Numbered from the stretch's first letter, positions 1 through 5,318 are shown. The stretch is DNA of 6,848 bases from Gaiellasilicea sp051005735 (GCA_051005735.1 JBPCJB010000132.1:1-6848), one strand, 5' to 3'. Notes: generated by a model from the sequence alone, not told the origin. Program-made: numbers and translations.

Positions 1-391
1 GCGCGAATCCCTGGAAGGAGCCGGGAGCGCAGGCCTGAACGCTCGTCACCGCCAGCTCGCCCCGGAACGCCGCGGTCTCGACGTGGCGCACGATCGTCTT
101 CTCCGTCCACGTGCCCGGGATCCGGCCGAAGGCGGCCAGCCGCTGCGGTCGCCTGGGGTCGGCGAGCGAGAAGACCCGGACGCCCTGGGCCGTACACGCT
201 CCGGTCCCGCGGTGACTCGAGAGATAGGCGTGTCCGCGATGGAGGACGACATCGCCGCTGTAGCCTCCGGGCGCCGGCGCATGCGCCAGTACCTCGAAAC
301 GGGTTTCCGGCTGGCTCCGAGCCGCCATCGCGACACCGGCGACCGCGAGCGCGAGAGCGAAGATCACGGCAACGAGGAGACGGTGGGCCAC
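1..391 (-). CDS. Secreted LVIVD-repeat-type beta-propeller protein, N-terminal part (cut by window edge)
   Basis: The reading frame opens with GTG at 391 and runs off the left edge, giving 130 codons with no stop. Residues 1-23 form a signal peptide: His-Arg after the start, a hydrophobic core (LLVAVIFALALAVAGVAMA) and an A-M-A cleavage site. The mature part begins with a blade-like unit, around residues 39-80, of the form 'G-DVVLHRGHAYLSS...GVRVFSLADPRRPQRL'. This matches the LVIVD repeat pattern, in which a visible beta strand leads to 'G(L/V)xVxDxxDPxxP'. A second unit begins 'TWTEKTIVRHVETAAFRGELAV'. Proteins of this family are exported and probably fold as beta-propellers; their biochemical role is unknown. 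Two cysteines (in GACTAQG and VQACAPG) could form a disulfide outside the cell. No Shine-Dalgarno precedes the GTG, so the exact start is uncertain. Other - strand frames here lack this pattern and are shadows. It diverges from rbfA and has no obvious functional link to it. Confidence 0.75.
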   Translation of the reverse strand, partial: MAHRLLVAVIFALALAVAGVAMAARSQPETRFEVLAHAPAPGGYSGDVVLHRGHAYLSSHRGTGACTAQGVRVFSLADPRRPQRLAAFGRIPGTWTEKTIVRHVETAAFRGELAVTSVQACAPGSFQGFA

Positions 392-419
392 TTTGGAGCC
401 GTGACGCCCGCGTGCTCGA

Positions 420-426
420 TAAGTTA
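420..426. promoter_or_regulatory. Symmetric TANNNTA element, candidate shared -10 box for rbfA and the divergent LVIVD gene
   Basis: The + strand reads TAAGTT at 420-425. The - strand reads TAACTT from 426 to 421. Both fit the bacterial -10 pattern TANNNT, so one 7-bp element could open DNA for transcription in both directions. On the + strand the hexamer ends exactly 6 nt before the rbfA ATG at 432, the spacing expected for a leaderless transcript starting at the A of ATG. I see no convincing -35 box at 17-18 nt in either direction, so the call rests on -10 match and spacing only. Confidence 0.4.
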
Positions 427-431
427 GGGCG

Positions 432-800
432 ATGACCGAGCGGATGCGCAGGGTGAACGAATCGGTCCGCCAGGTCCTCTCCGAGGCGGTGCCGGAGCTG
501 AAGGATCCGCGAATCGGCTTCGTCACCGTCACCGGCGTCGTCACCTCGCCCGACCTCCGGCACGCTCGCGTCTTCGTCAGCGTGCTCGGCAACCCGCAGA
601 AGCAGCAGCAGAGCATGACCGGCCTGGAAGCGGCCCACGGCGTCCTCCAGGCGCGAATCTCGCGCGAGCTGCGGCTGAAGCGGACGCCGCAGCTCGCGTT
701 CGAGTACGACCGCTCCGTCGAGGAGGGCGTCCGCATGTCGGCGCTGATCGACGCGCTCGCGCCCGCGGCCTCCAAGACCGATGACGACAACGAGAGCTGA
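432..800 (+). CDS. rbfA: 30S ribosome-binding factor A (RbfA)
   Basis: RbfA binds the small ribosomal subunit and helps mature the 5' end of 16S rRNA; it is a cytoplasmic single KH-domain protein. The family signature is clear: basic N-terminus (RMRRVNESVRQVLSEAV), 'LKDPRIGFVTVTGV' at residues 23-36, 'SPDLRHARVFVSV' at 39-51, and the C-terminal 'LRLKRTPQLAFEYDRSVEEG' at 80-99. Its 122 residues are normal for the family. The start is constrained by an in-frame TAA at 420-422, followed by GTT AGG GCG ATG; the next ATG, at 444, would remove the basic N-terminus. The purine run AGGG (426-429) is only 2 nt from the ATG, too close for a normal Shine-Dalgarno, so the mRNA may be leaderless. The last 20 nt overlap nrnA. 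In many bacteria infB lies just upstream of rbfA; here a divergent unrelated gene does. Confidence 0.95.
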   Translation: MTERMRRVNESVRQVLSEAVPELKDPRIGFVTVTGVVTSPDLRHARVFVSVLGNPQKQQQSMTGLEAAHGVLQARISRELRLKRTPQLAFEYDRSVEEGVRMSALIDALAPAASKTDDDNES

Positions 801-1770
801 CGTCGCCGCGGTCGTCACGGCGATCGAGACGAACGACCGCTTCCTGCTGACGACGCACGAGAACCCCGACGGCGACGCGCTCGGGTCGCTGCTCGCTCTC
901 CATCGCGCCCTCGTCGCCCTGGGCAAGGACAGCGTCATGTTCCTCGGCAGCGAGGCGCCGCTCCCGGGCGAATACCGCTTCCTCGACTTCGCCGAGCTGG
1001 CACGAAAGGCCCCGGCCGATGTGGACGGGCGGGTGCTACTCCTCGTCGACTGCGCGAACGAGAGCAGGATCGGCGGGGATGGCTCGATCCTGCGAATTGT
1101 CGCGAGCACCATCAACGTCGATCACCATCACGACAACTCGCGCTTTGGTGAGATCAACCTGGTCGACGCCTCGGCTTCCTCGACGGGCGAGGTGCTGCGC
1201 GACGTCTTCCGCGAGCTCGACCTCGAGCTGAGCCCCGAGCTGGCCGAGCCGCTCTACGTCGGCCTCGTCACCGACACGGGGCGTTTCCAGTACTCGAATA
1301 CGACGCCGAAGGCGCTGCGCCTCGCGGCCGAACTGGTCGAGGCGGGCGCCGATGTCCAGCGAGTCTTCCAGGGCGTCTACGAGAGCATCCAGTTCGCGAA
1401 GCTGAAGCTGCTGGCGCGGGCACTCGAGCGGGCACAGGTGTACGCCGGCGGCGCGCTCGTCGTCTCCTATCTGCTGCGCGACGACTTTGCGGAGGTCGGC
1501 GCCGTGGAGCCCTATTCGGAGGGGATCATCGACACGCTGCGCGCGGTCGAAGGCGCCGAGATGGCGGCGCTGATCCGGGAGCCACCGCGGGGCGGCAGCC
1601 CGGCGCGCCGGATCTCGCTGCGAGCGTCGCGCGACGAGCTCGACGTGTCCGCGATCGCGCGCAAGTCGGGCGGGGGCGGCCACCCCCAGGCGGCGGGCTT
1701 CTCGAGCGACGACTCGATCGAGGAGATCACCGATTTCCTCGTTCGCTCGTTCGCCGAAGTCGGGCAGTGA
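781..1770 (+). CDS. nrnA: DHH-DHHA1 phosphoesterase, NrnA-type nanoRNase / pAp phosphatase
   Basis: NrnA-type proteins degrade short oligoribonucleotides of about 2-5 nt to mononucleotides, and many also dephosphorylate 3'-phosphoadenosine 5'-phosphate (pAp). They use two metal ions, usually Mn2+. All motifs are visible: motif I 'HENPDGDALGS' (residues 26-36, with H26, D30, D32), motif II 'LLVDCAN' (D90), the DHH motif 'INVDHHHDN' (D114-H115-H116), motif IV 'GLVTDTGRFQYSNT' (D165), and the DHHA1 substrate-binding 'GGGGHPQAAG' (297-306). Its 329 residues are typical. It starts inside rbfA (20-nt overlap) with no Shine-Dalgarno, which points to translational coupling. Its stop overlaps the truB start. 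The place between rbfA and truB is the usual one in actinobacteria and Firmicutes. Cyclic-dinucleotide-linked activities (pApA cleavage) exist in relatives, and sequence alone cannot separate these from nanoRNase activity. Confidence 0.93.
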   Translation: MTTTRADVAAVVTAIETNDRFLLTTHENPDGDALGSLLALHRALVALGKDSVMFLGSEAPLPGEYRFLDFAELARKAPADVDGRVLLLVDCANESRIGGDGSILRIVASTINVDHHHDNSRFGEINLVDASASSTGEVLRDVFRELDLELSPELAEPLYVGLVTDTGRFQYSNTTPKALRLAAELVEAGADVQRVFQGVYESIQFAKLKLLARALERAQVYAGGALVVSYLLRDDFAEVGAVEPYSEGIIDTLRAVEGAEMAALIREPPRGGSPARRISLRASRDELDVSAIARKSGGGGHPQAAGFSSDDSIEEITDFLVRSFAEVGQ

Positions 1771-2426
1771 TGCCGCCGAGGGGGCTCGAGCCGAGCGGGA
1801 TCATCCTCGTCGACAAGCCGGCGGGGCCGTCCTCGTTCGCGATCGTCAACCGCGTCCGGGCGGGCACCGGCACGAGGATGGGTCATGCGGGAACTCTTGA
1901 TCCTTTTGCGACTGGTTTGTTGCTCTTGCTCTCCGGGCGGTCGACAAGATTGGCGGGATCGTTCGTCGGCCTCCCAAAGCGCTATCTCGTCGACGTCGAC
2001 CTGACGGCGACGACCACCACCGGCGATCCGGAGGGGGAGCTCGTGGAGCGGCACGAGCCGCCGGCCCGCGAGGAGCTCGAGCGGCTGCTCGAGGGCCTCC
2101 GAGGCGAGATCGAGCTGCCGATCCCGGCCGCCTCCGCGGTCAAGATCGGCGGTGAGCGCGCCTACCGCCTGCACCGCCGCGGCGTCGCCATCGAGATGCC
2201 GCTGCGCCGCTCGCGGGTGGACGCGCTCGACGTCATCGCGTCTACGGACGACGCCGTCCGGCTCGACCTGCGGGTCAGCTCGGGAACGTACGTGCGGGCG
2301 ATCGCCGAGGCACTCGGCGGCCACTGCACGACCCTCCGGCGCACCGAGGTCGGCCCCTTCAGCGTGGACGAGGCCAACGAAGAGCGGATCATCCCGCCCG
2401 AGCGGGCGCTGGCACGGCTGTCGTGA
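1770..2426 (+). CDS. truB: tRNA pseudouridine(55) synthase TruB, lacking the C-terminal domain
   Basis: TruB converts U55 of the tRNA T-arm to pseudouridine. Numbered from the ATG at 1770, the catalytic block is 'MGHAGTLDPFATGLLLL' with nucleophile D44. 'KRYLVDVDLTATTTTGDPEG' (70-89) carries the active-site Tyr72, 'SAVKIGGERAYRLHRRG' (122-138) is the usual K-x-x-G-x-RAY region, and 'SSGTYVRAIAEALG' (170-183) and 'RRTEVGPFS' (190-198) are also conserved. The usual PPxYSA segment reads IPAASA, so its Tyr is replaced by Ala. At 218 residues it is clearly shorter than the roughly 290-310 of typical family members and stops right after the catalytic domain, so the PUA-like or TruB_C tail is absent. 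Either ATG 1770 (the A of the nrnA stop TGA) or GTG 1767 can start it; both overlap nrnA and neither has a Shine-Dalgarno. Around codons 38-62 the codon usage is unusually AT-ending. Confidence 0.93.
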   Translation: MPPRGLEPSGIILVDKPAGPSSFAIVNRVRAGTGTRMGHAGTLDPFATGLLLLLSGRSTRLAGSFVGLPKRYLVDVDLTATTTTGDPEGELVERHEPPAREELERLLEGLRGEIELPIPAASAVKIGGERAYRLHRRGVAIEMPLRRSRVDALDVIASTDDAVRLDLRVSSGTYVRAIAEALGGHCTTLRRTEVGPFSVDEANEERIIPPERALARLS

Positions 2427-3268
2427 GGCCGGCCGCGGTCGCTGTAGGGACGTTCGACGGGGTGCATCTCGGTCACCGGCGGGTGCTCGAGGCTGCGCGC
2501 GCGACAGGGCTTCCCGTTCGCGTGCTCACCTTCCATCCACACCCGCGCACGGTCGTCCAGGGGAACCTCGTCGAGCTCGTCAGCACCATCGAGCGACGGG
2601 TGGAGCTGCTGGGGACTCTCGGCGCAGCCGAGGTGACCGTGATCCCCTTCACGCTTGCCACCGCTGCCCAGGCGCCCGAGGCCTTCGCGGCCGAGCAGCT
2701 GGCGGACGGGGACGTCGTGGTCGCAGGCGAGGACTTCCGCTTCGGGTTTCGTCGACTCGGCGATCTCCAGCTGCTCGAGCGGCTCGGACACGAGGTGAAA
2801 GCGGTGCCGCTGCTTCCGGGAGCCTCTTCGTCCGAGATCAGGCGGCTCGTGCACGAAGGCGACCTCGCCGGCGCCGCCGCGCAGCTCGGCCGGCCGTTCG
2901 AGCTCGACGGAGCGGTCGTCCCCGGCGACCAGCGCGGCGGGACGCTCGGCTATCCGACCGCCAATCTCGCGCTCGACCCGGCGCTGCTCGTGCCGCCGTA
3001 CGGGATCTACGCGGGCGCCGCGAGTCCGGCCGGCGCGGCGCAGCACCGGGCCGCGATCTCGATCGGCACGAATCCCCACTATGGCGGCAGCGAGCGGCGG
3101 ATCGAGCCGCACCTGCTCGACTTCGAGGGCGACCTCTACGGGAAGCGGCTCGTGGTCGAGCTGTGGGAGCGGCTGCGCGACGAGCAGGTCTTCGCAAGTG
3201 AGGCCGACCTCGTCGCCCAGATCGCACGCGACGTCGAGCGGACCCGGGCGTCGACACGCCCCGGCTGA
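2423..3268 (+). CDS. ribF: Bifunctional riboflavin kinase / FAD synthetase (RibF)
   Basis: RibF phosphorylates riboflavin to FMN and adenylates FMN to FAD in the cytoplasm. The N-terminal FAD synthetase domain (about residues 1-155) shows the nucleotidyltransferase motif 'VGTFDGVHLGHRRVL' (8-22), 'LTFHPHPRTVV' (35-45), 'VAGEDFRFG' (100-108) and 'SSSEIRRLV' (135-143). The C-terminal flavokinase domain (about 157-275) shows 'GGTLGYPTANL' (172-182), 'PYGIYAG' (192-198), 'AISIGTNPHYGG' (211-222) and 'IEPHLLDFEGDLYG' (227-240). Its 281 residues are slightly short because the protein starts only 8 residues before GTFDGVH. The GTG start at 2423 overlaps the truB stop (GTGA, 4 nt), so coupling is likely. 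No FMN riboswitch can lie directly upstream, since that sequence is truB coding. Confidence 0.95.
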   Translation: MRPAAVAVGTFDGVHLGHRRVLEAARATGLPVRVLTFHPHPRTVVQGNLVELVSTIERRVELLGTLGAAEVTVIPFTLATAAQAPEAFAAEQLADGDVVVAGEDFRFGFRRLGDLQLLERLGHEVKAVPLLPGASSSEIRRLVHEGDLAGAAAQLGRPFELDGAVVPGDQRGGTLGYPTANLALDPALLVPPYGIYAGAASPAGAAQHRAAISIGTNPHYGGSERRIEPHLLDFEGDLYGKRLVVELWERLRDEQVFASEADLVAQIARDVERTRASTRPG

Positions 3269-3280
3269 GCGGCTCCTGGA

Positions 3281-3586
3281 ATGAACCAAATCGCACATGG
3301 GGGACGAACCACCCGCATGCCGTCGCCTCCGAGGCGTCCCGCCGCCTCGTCACGTCTCGAGAACGCGTCCGAGCCAGTCCGCTGCCTCGAGTGCGCGATG
3401 GAGTACGCGAAGCCGATTCACGGTGGCACGAGAGCGAGCAATCCCGGCTGCCCGCGCTGCGGCTATGTCGGCTGGGTCGCCGTTTCCGAGGTCGAGTCGG
3501 GATCGCTCACGCAGGACTCGCCAGCGTCGCCGCGTGCCCGCTCCGTCGTGGATCCCCAGTGGCGCCGCCTCGCCCAACGACGCTGA
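3281..3586 (+). CDS. Small zinc-ribbon protein of unknown function
   Basis: I do not recognise a named family. The 101-residue product has a four-cysteine zinc-ribbon core, 'VRCLECAMEYAKP' (C35, C38) and 'NPGCPRCGYVGWVAV' (C57, C60), that is CxxC-x18-CxxC with a conserved-looking GYVGW after the last knuckle. This spacing and the Gly-Tyr/Trp surroundings argue that the core is really translated. The N-terminal 33 residues are basic, Pro/Ser-rich and less GC3-biased, so the true start may instead be the ATG at 3317 (Met13); no start has a good Shine-Dalgarno. The ATG at 3398 would lose the first CxxC. It follows ribF by 12 nt and could be the last gene of that operon. Its last 80 nt overlap the 3' end of the convergent GGT-like gene. 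A role in metal or nucleic-acid binding is only a guess. Confidence 0.6.
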   Translation: MNQIAHGGRTTRMPSPPRRPAASSRLENASEPVRCLECAMEYAKPIHGGTRASNPGCPRCGYVGWVAVSEVESGSLTQDSPASPRARSVVDPQWRRLAQRR

Positions 3587-4874
3587 CGCCGCCGAAGTAA
3601 TGATGCTGCGCGGGCCAGCGGCGAACCTCGCGTCCGACCGACTCGAGCTGGGCTAGCGCATCTTCGTCGACCCCGGGCTCTGCGTGCACGAGCTTCCCGA
3701 CCGGATGGAAGCGCGGCCGCTGCACCGCCTCGCTTGCTCCGAGCCCCTCGTCCAGAATCGACACGGCGACGCCGACGAGCGCCGTCCGGAGCCGCGTGCC
3801 GCCCGCCGAGCCGATCGCCAGCGCGAGCCCGTCGGCATCGAAGGCGAGGCTCGGCGCCATCATGCTCTCCATCCGCTCGCCGGGGACGAGCGGGACGTGG
3901 TGCAGGTCGACCTCGCCGAGCATGCTGTTCAGGTGGAGGTCGTAGCCGGGCAGGAAATCGCCGGTGCCGAGGCCGAGGCTCGTCGTCAGGACGCAGGCCC
4001 GTCCGTCCGAATCGACGACCGTCACGTTGGTCGTGTGCCCGTCCGGGCCGGCTCCCCCGAGCGCGGCGAGGAGCGCCAGCACCCGCTCGGTCGCCGGGAG
4101 GGCGGCGAGGCGAGGCAGCCGAGCAAGCGTCTCCGGGACGTCCGAGAGGCCGCCACGGGTCAGGAAGCGGCAGCCGGCGAGCTCCGCTTCAGCCGGCGCC
4201 GACCAGAGCGGCTCGTAGGTGTCGAGATCGGCTCGGGCAAGCGCCACTCCTTCGACGCCGAGGAGCGCGAGCCCGAGCGCGCCCCGGTAGACACTGTCGG
4301 CGCCTTCGGCCGCAAGCTCCTCGAGAGCCGCCGCGAGACCGGGCTGAGCTAGCACGTCGCCTCCCTCGAGGAGCCGCCCGCCTGGCGCGTAGATCGACCG
4401 GCCTCGCTCACTCAGCGTGAACACCGGCTCCAGCATCGCGAGACACGACGCGTGCGCCGGCGGCAGCACGACGCCCGAGCCTGCCAGCGCGAGCGCCGGC
4501 TCGACGAGCCGAGGCCACGGGAGCCCTCCGTAGCGCTCCCAGAGCGCTCCGAGTCCGGCCGGGAGCCCCGGAACACCGCACGTGCCCGGTCCGACCGCGT
4601 AGTGAACGACCTCCTCGCCGAACGGCACGGCAAGATCGATCGGCGGGGCGCCCGCTCCCGACGGAACCGTGACGAAGCAGTCGAGATTCACCGCCTCGCG
4701 ACCGTCCCAATGAATCGCGTGACCCCCACCGAGCAAGCCCGTCATCACCGTCTCGGCGACACACGAGGCGAGGCAGGCCGCGACCGCGGCGTCCGCGGCG
4801 CTGCCGCCCTCCTCGAGGATCTCGATTCCGGCCGCGACGGTCGCCGGGTGCCCTGCTGCGACGGCCGCCCGCAT
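3507..4874 (-). CDS. Gamma-glutamyltransferase-like Ntn hydrolase, cytoplasmic form
   Basis: This 455-residue protein has the fold signatures of gamma-glutamyltranspeptidases: 'AAGHPATVAAGIEILEEGGSAADAAVAA' near the N-terminus, 'GLLGGGHAIHWDG' (46-58), 'GVPGLPAGLGALWERYG' (100-116), 'APGG' (163-166), the N-terminal nucleophile site 'DGHTTNVTVVDSDGRA' with Thr281, 'GSAGGTR' (355-361, oxyanion glycines) and 'DPRRSG' near the C-terminus. Self-cleavage before Thr281 would give chains of 280 and 175 residues. The start is fixed: an in-frame TAG (4886-4884) lies four codons upstream, so no signal peptide is encoded, unlike secreted GGTs. It is also much shorter than the roughly 580 residues of E. 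coli Ggt and has a short lid region. By eye, several gamma-glutamyl-binding residues are replaced (for example the DFR arginine by Phe67), so transfer of gamma-glutamyl groups from glutathione is not assured. An acylase, amidase or other gamma-glutamyl hydrolase role is possible. It interrupts the ribF-rpsO neighbourhood on the opposite strand. Confidence 0.88.
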   Translation of the reverse strand: MRAAVAAGHPATVAAGIEILEEGGSAADAAVAACLASCVAETVMTGLLGGGHAIHWDGREAVNLDCFVTVPSGAGAPPIDLAVPFGEEVVHYAVGPGTCGVPGLPAGLGALWERYGGLPWPRLVEPALALAGSGVVLPPAHASCLAMLEPVFTLSERGRSIYAPGGRLLEGGDVLAQPGLAAALEELAAEGADSVYRGALGLALLGVEGVALARADLDTYEPLWSAPAEAELAGCRFLTRGGLSDVPETLARLPRLAALPATERVLALLAALGGAGPDGHTTNVTVVDSDGRACVLTTSLGLGTGDFLPGYDLHLNSMLGEVDLHHVPLVPGERMESMMAPSLAFDADGLALAIGSAGGTRLRTALVGVAVSILDEGLGASEAVQRPRFHPVGKLVHAEPGVDEDALAQLESVGREVRRWPAQHHYFGGVSVVGRGGATGDPRRSGHAATLASPA

Positions 4875-4880
4875 CGCGCG

Positions 4881-4886
4881 AGACTA
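4881..4886 (-). promoter_or_regulatory. Candidate -10 box for a leaderless GGT-like transcript
   Basis: Reading the - strand, TAGTCT (4886 to 4881) fits TANNNT and is followed by exactly 6 nt (CGCGCG) before the ATG at 4874. No Shine-Dalgarno-like sequence precedes that ATG. This is the arrangement seen for leaderless mRNAs in actinobacteria and is the same spacing as at rbfA. The TAG of the hexamer is also the in-frame stop that fixes the start. No -35 match is visible. Confidence 0.4.
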
Positions 4887-4923
4887 GACGCGTCGCCCGA
4901 AGAACGCGCTCATCAACGGCGAT

Positions 4924-4932
4924 TGCTACCCT
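4924..4932 (+). promoter_or_regulatory. Possible extended -10 promoter for rpsO-pnp
   Basis: TTGCTACCCT ends at 4932. TACCCT (4927-4932) fits TANNNT and is preceded by TG one base upstream (4924-4925), as in extended -10 promoters. Transcription from about 4939 would give a leader of roughly 87 nt before rpsO, enough for a folded control element. No good -35 box is seen. rpsO must have a promoter in this divergent gap because the gene to its left faces away. Confidence 0.3.
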
Positions 4933-4957
4933 GCACGCGACCGAGCTCTCGGCCGGC

Positions 4958-5022
4958 CGTGACTTCCTTCACGCCGCGCGGGGACTCCGGAGCACCGCCA
5001 CAGCGAACCACAGCGAAGGAGG
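4958..5022 (+). promoter_or_regulatory. rpsO leader with Shine-Dalgarno-sequestering complementarity
   Basis: The pyrimidine tract CTTCCTTC (4963-4970) can pair over 8 positions with GAAGGAGG (5015-5022), which holds the rpsO Shine-Dalgarno; seven are Watson-Crick and one is G-U. The same tract forms most of the loop of a small local hairpin, CGTGA (4958-4962) with TCACG (4969-4973), so opening or pairing could be exclusive or pseudoknot-like. A short GCGG/CCGC stem (4978-4981 with 4995-4998) lies between. S15 is known to repress its own mRNA in several bacteria through structures at the ribosome binding site. That this leader does so is inference. Confidence 0.35.
4998..5017 (+). repeat. Perfect tandem decamer just before the rpsO Shine-Dalgarno
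   Basis: CCACAGCGAA occurs twice with no gap, at 4998-5007 and 5008-5017. The second copy ends inside the rpsO Shine-Dalgarno (AAGGAGG, 5016-5022). Two copies could be slippage, or two protein or RNA contact sites in the leader. Confidence 0.7.
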
Positions 5023-5026
5023 CCGC

Positions 5027-5296
5027 ATGGCCCTCACCAAGGAAGTGAAGCAGGAGCTGATCGATCAGCACGGCCGGAACGGAACCGACACGGGTTCCCC
5101 GGAGGTGCAGATCGCGATGCTGACGAGGCGCGTCAATGACCTCACCGAGCATCTGCGCACCCACCCGAAGGATCACTATTCGCGGCGGGGGTTGCTGAAG
5201 CTCGTAGGCCGGCGCCGCAGGTTTCTGAACTACCTGCAGAAGCACGACCTCGAGGGCTATCGAGCCCTCATCAACGAGCTCGGCCTGCTGCGCTAG
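5027..5296 (+). CDS. rpsO: 30S ribosomal protein S15
   Basis: S15 is a primary binder of the central domain of 16S rRNA. All of its 89 residues fit the family: 'DTGSPEVQIAMLTRRVNDLTEHLRTHPKDHYSRRGLLKLVGRRRRFLNYL' as the helical core, with the rRNA-contacting H42, D49 and S52, and the C-terminal 'YRALINELGL'. The ATG at 5027 has a strong Shine-Dalgarno, AAGGAGG at 5016-5022 with a 4-nt gap. This is unlike the rbfA-ribF genes, which show none. It is followed by pnp after 112 nt, the classical rpsO-pnp pair. The leader carries an anti-Shine-Dalgarno tract that may serve feedback control. Confidence 0.98.
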   Translation: MALTKEVKQELIDQHGRNGTDTGSPEVQIAMLTRRVNDLTEHLRTHPKDHYSRRGLLKLVGRRRRFLNYLQKHDLEGYRALINELGLLR

Positions 5297-5318
5297 CCGC
5301 CCGTCGAGCTCTCCGCTA

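Noticed and set aside
46..336. Open frame of 96 codons on the - strand at the left edge
   Set aside because: A neighbouring - strand frame in the same place encodes a signal peptide and an LVIVD-like repeat and is open from 391 to the edge, so this frame is a shadow.
83..427. Open frame of 114 codons on the + strand before rbfA
   Set aside because: It is antisense to the secreted-protein gene, has no family motif, and ends in the divergent promoter gap.
2380..2423. FMN riboswitch before ribF
   Set aside because: The upstream sequence is truB coding and there is no room or RFN-element consensus.
2152..3201. Open frame of 349 codons on the + strand in a different frame across truB and ribF
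   Set aside because: Composition is almost only Arg, Ala, Ser, Gly and Pro, typical of an out-of-frame GC-rich read; the true frames carry TruB and RibF motifs.
2162..3298. Long open frame of 378 codons on the - strand opposite truB and ribF
   Set aside because: It is antisense to two clearly conserved genes, rich in Arg, Glu and His in the pattern of a shadow frame in GC-rich DNA, and shows no domain motif.
3281..3330. Riboswitch-like segment with GGGGGACGAACCACCCGC, resembling fragments of c-di-AMP riboswitches
   Set aside because: The rest of the aptamer, including its paired flanks, is missing, and the region reads through as part of an open frame.
3330..3349. Hairpin CGAGGCG / CGCCTCG as a terminator after ribF
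   Set aside because: Only 7 bp in GC-rich DNA with no T-tract, and it lies inside the likely coding region of the zinc-ribbon gene; expected by chance.
3684..4352. Open frame of 222 codons on the + strand opposite the GGT-like gene
   Set aside because: Charged, low-complexity shadow frame; the - strand carries the conserved GGT motifs throughout.
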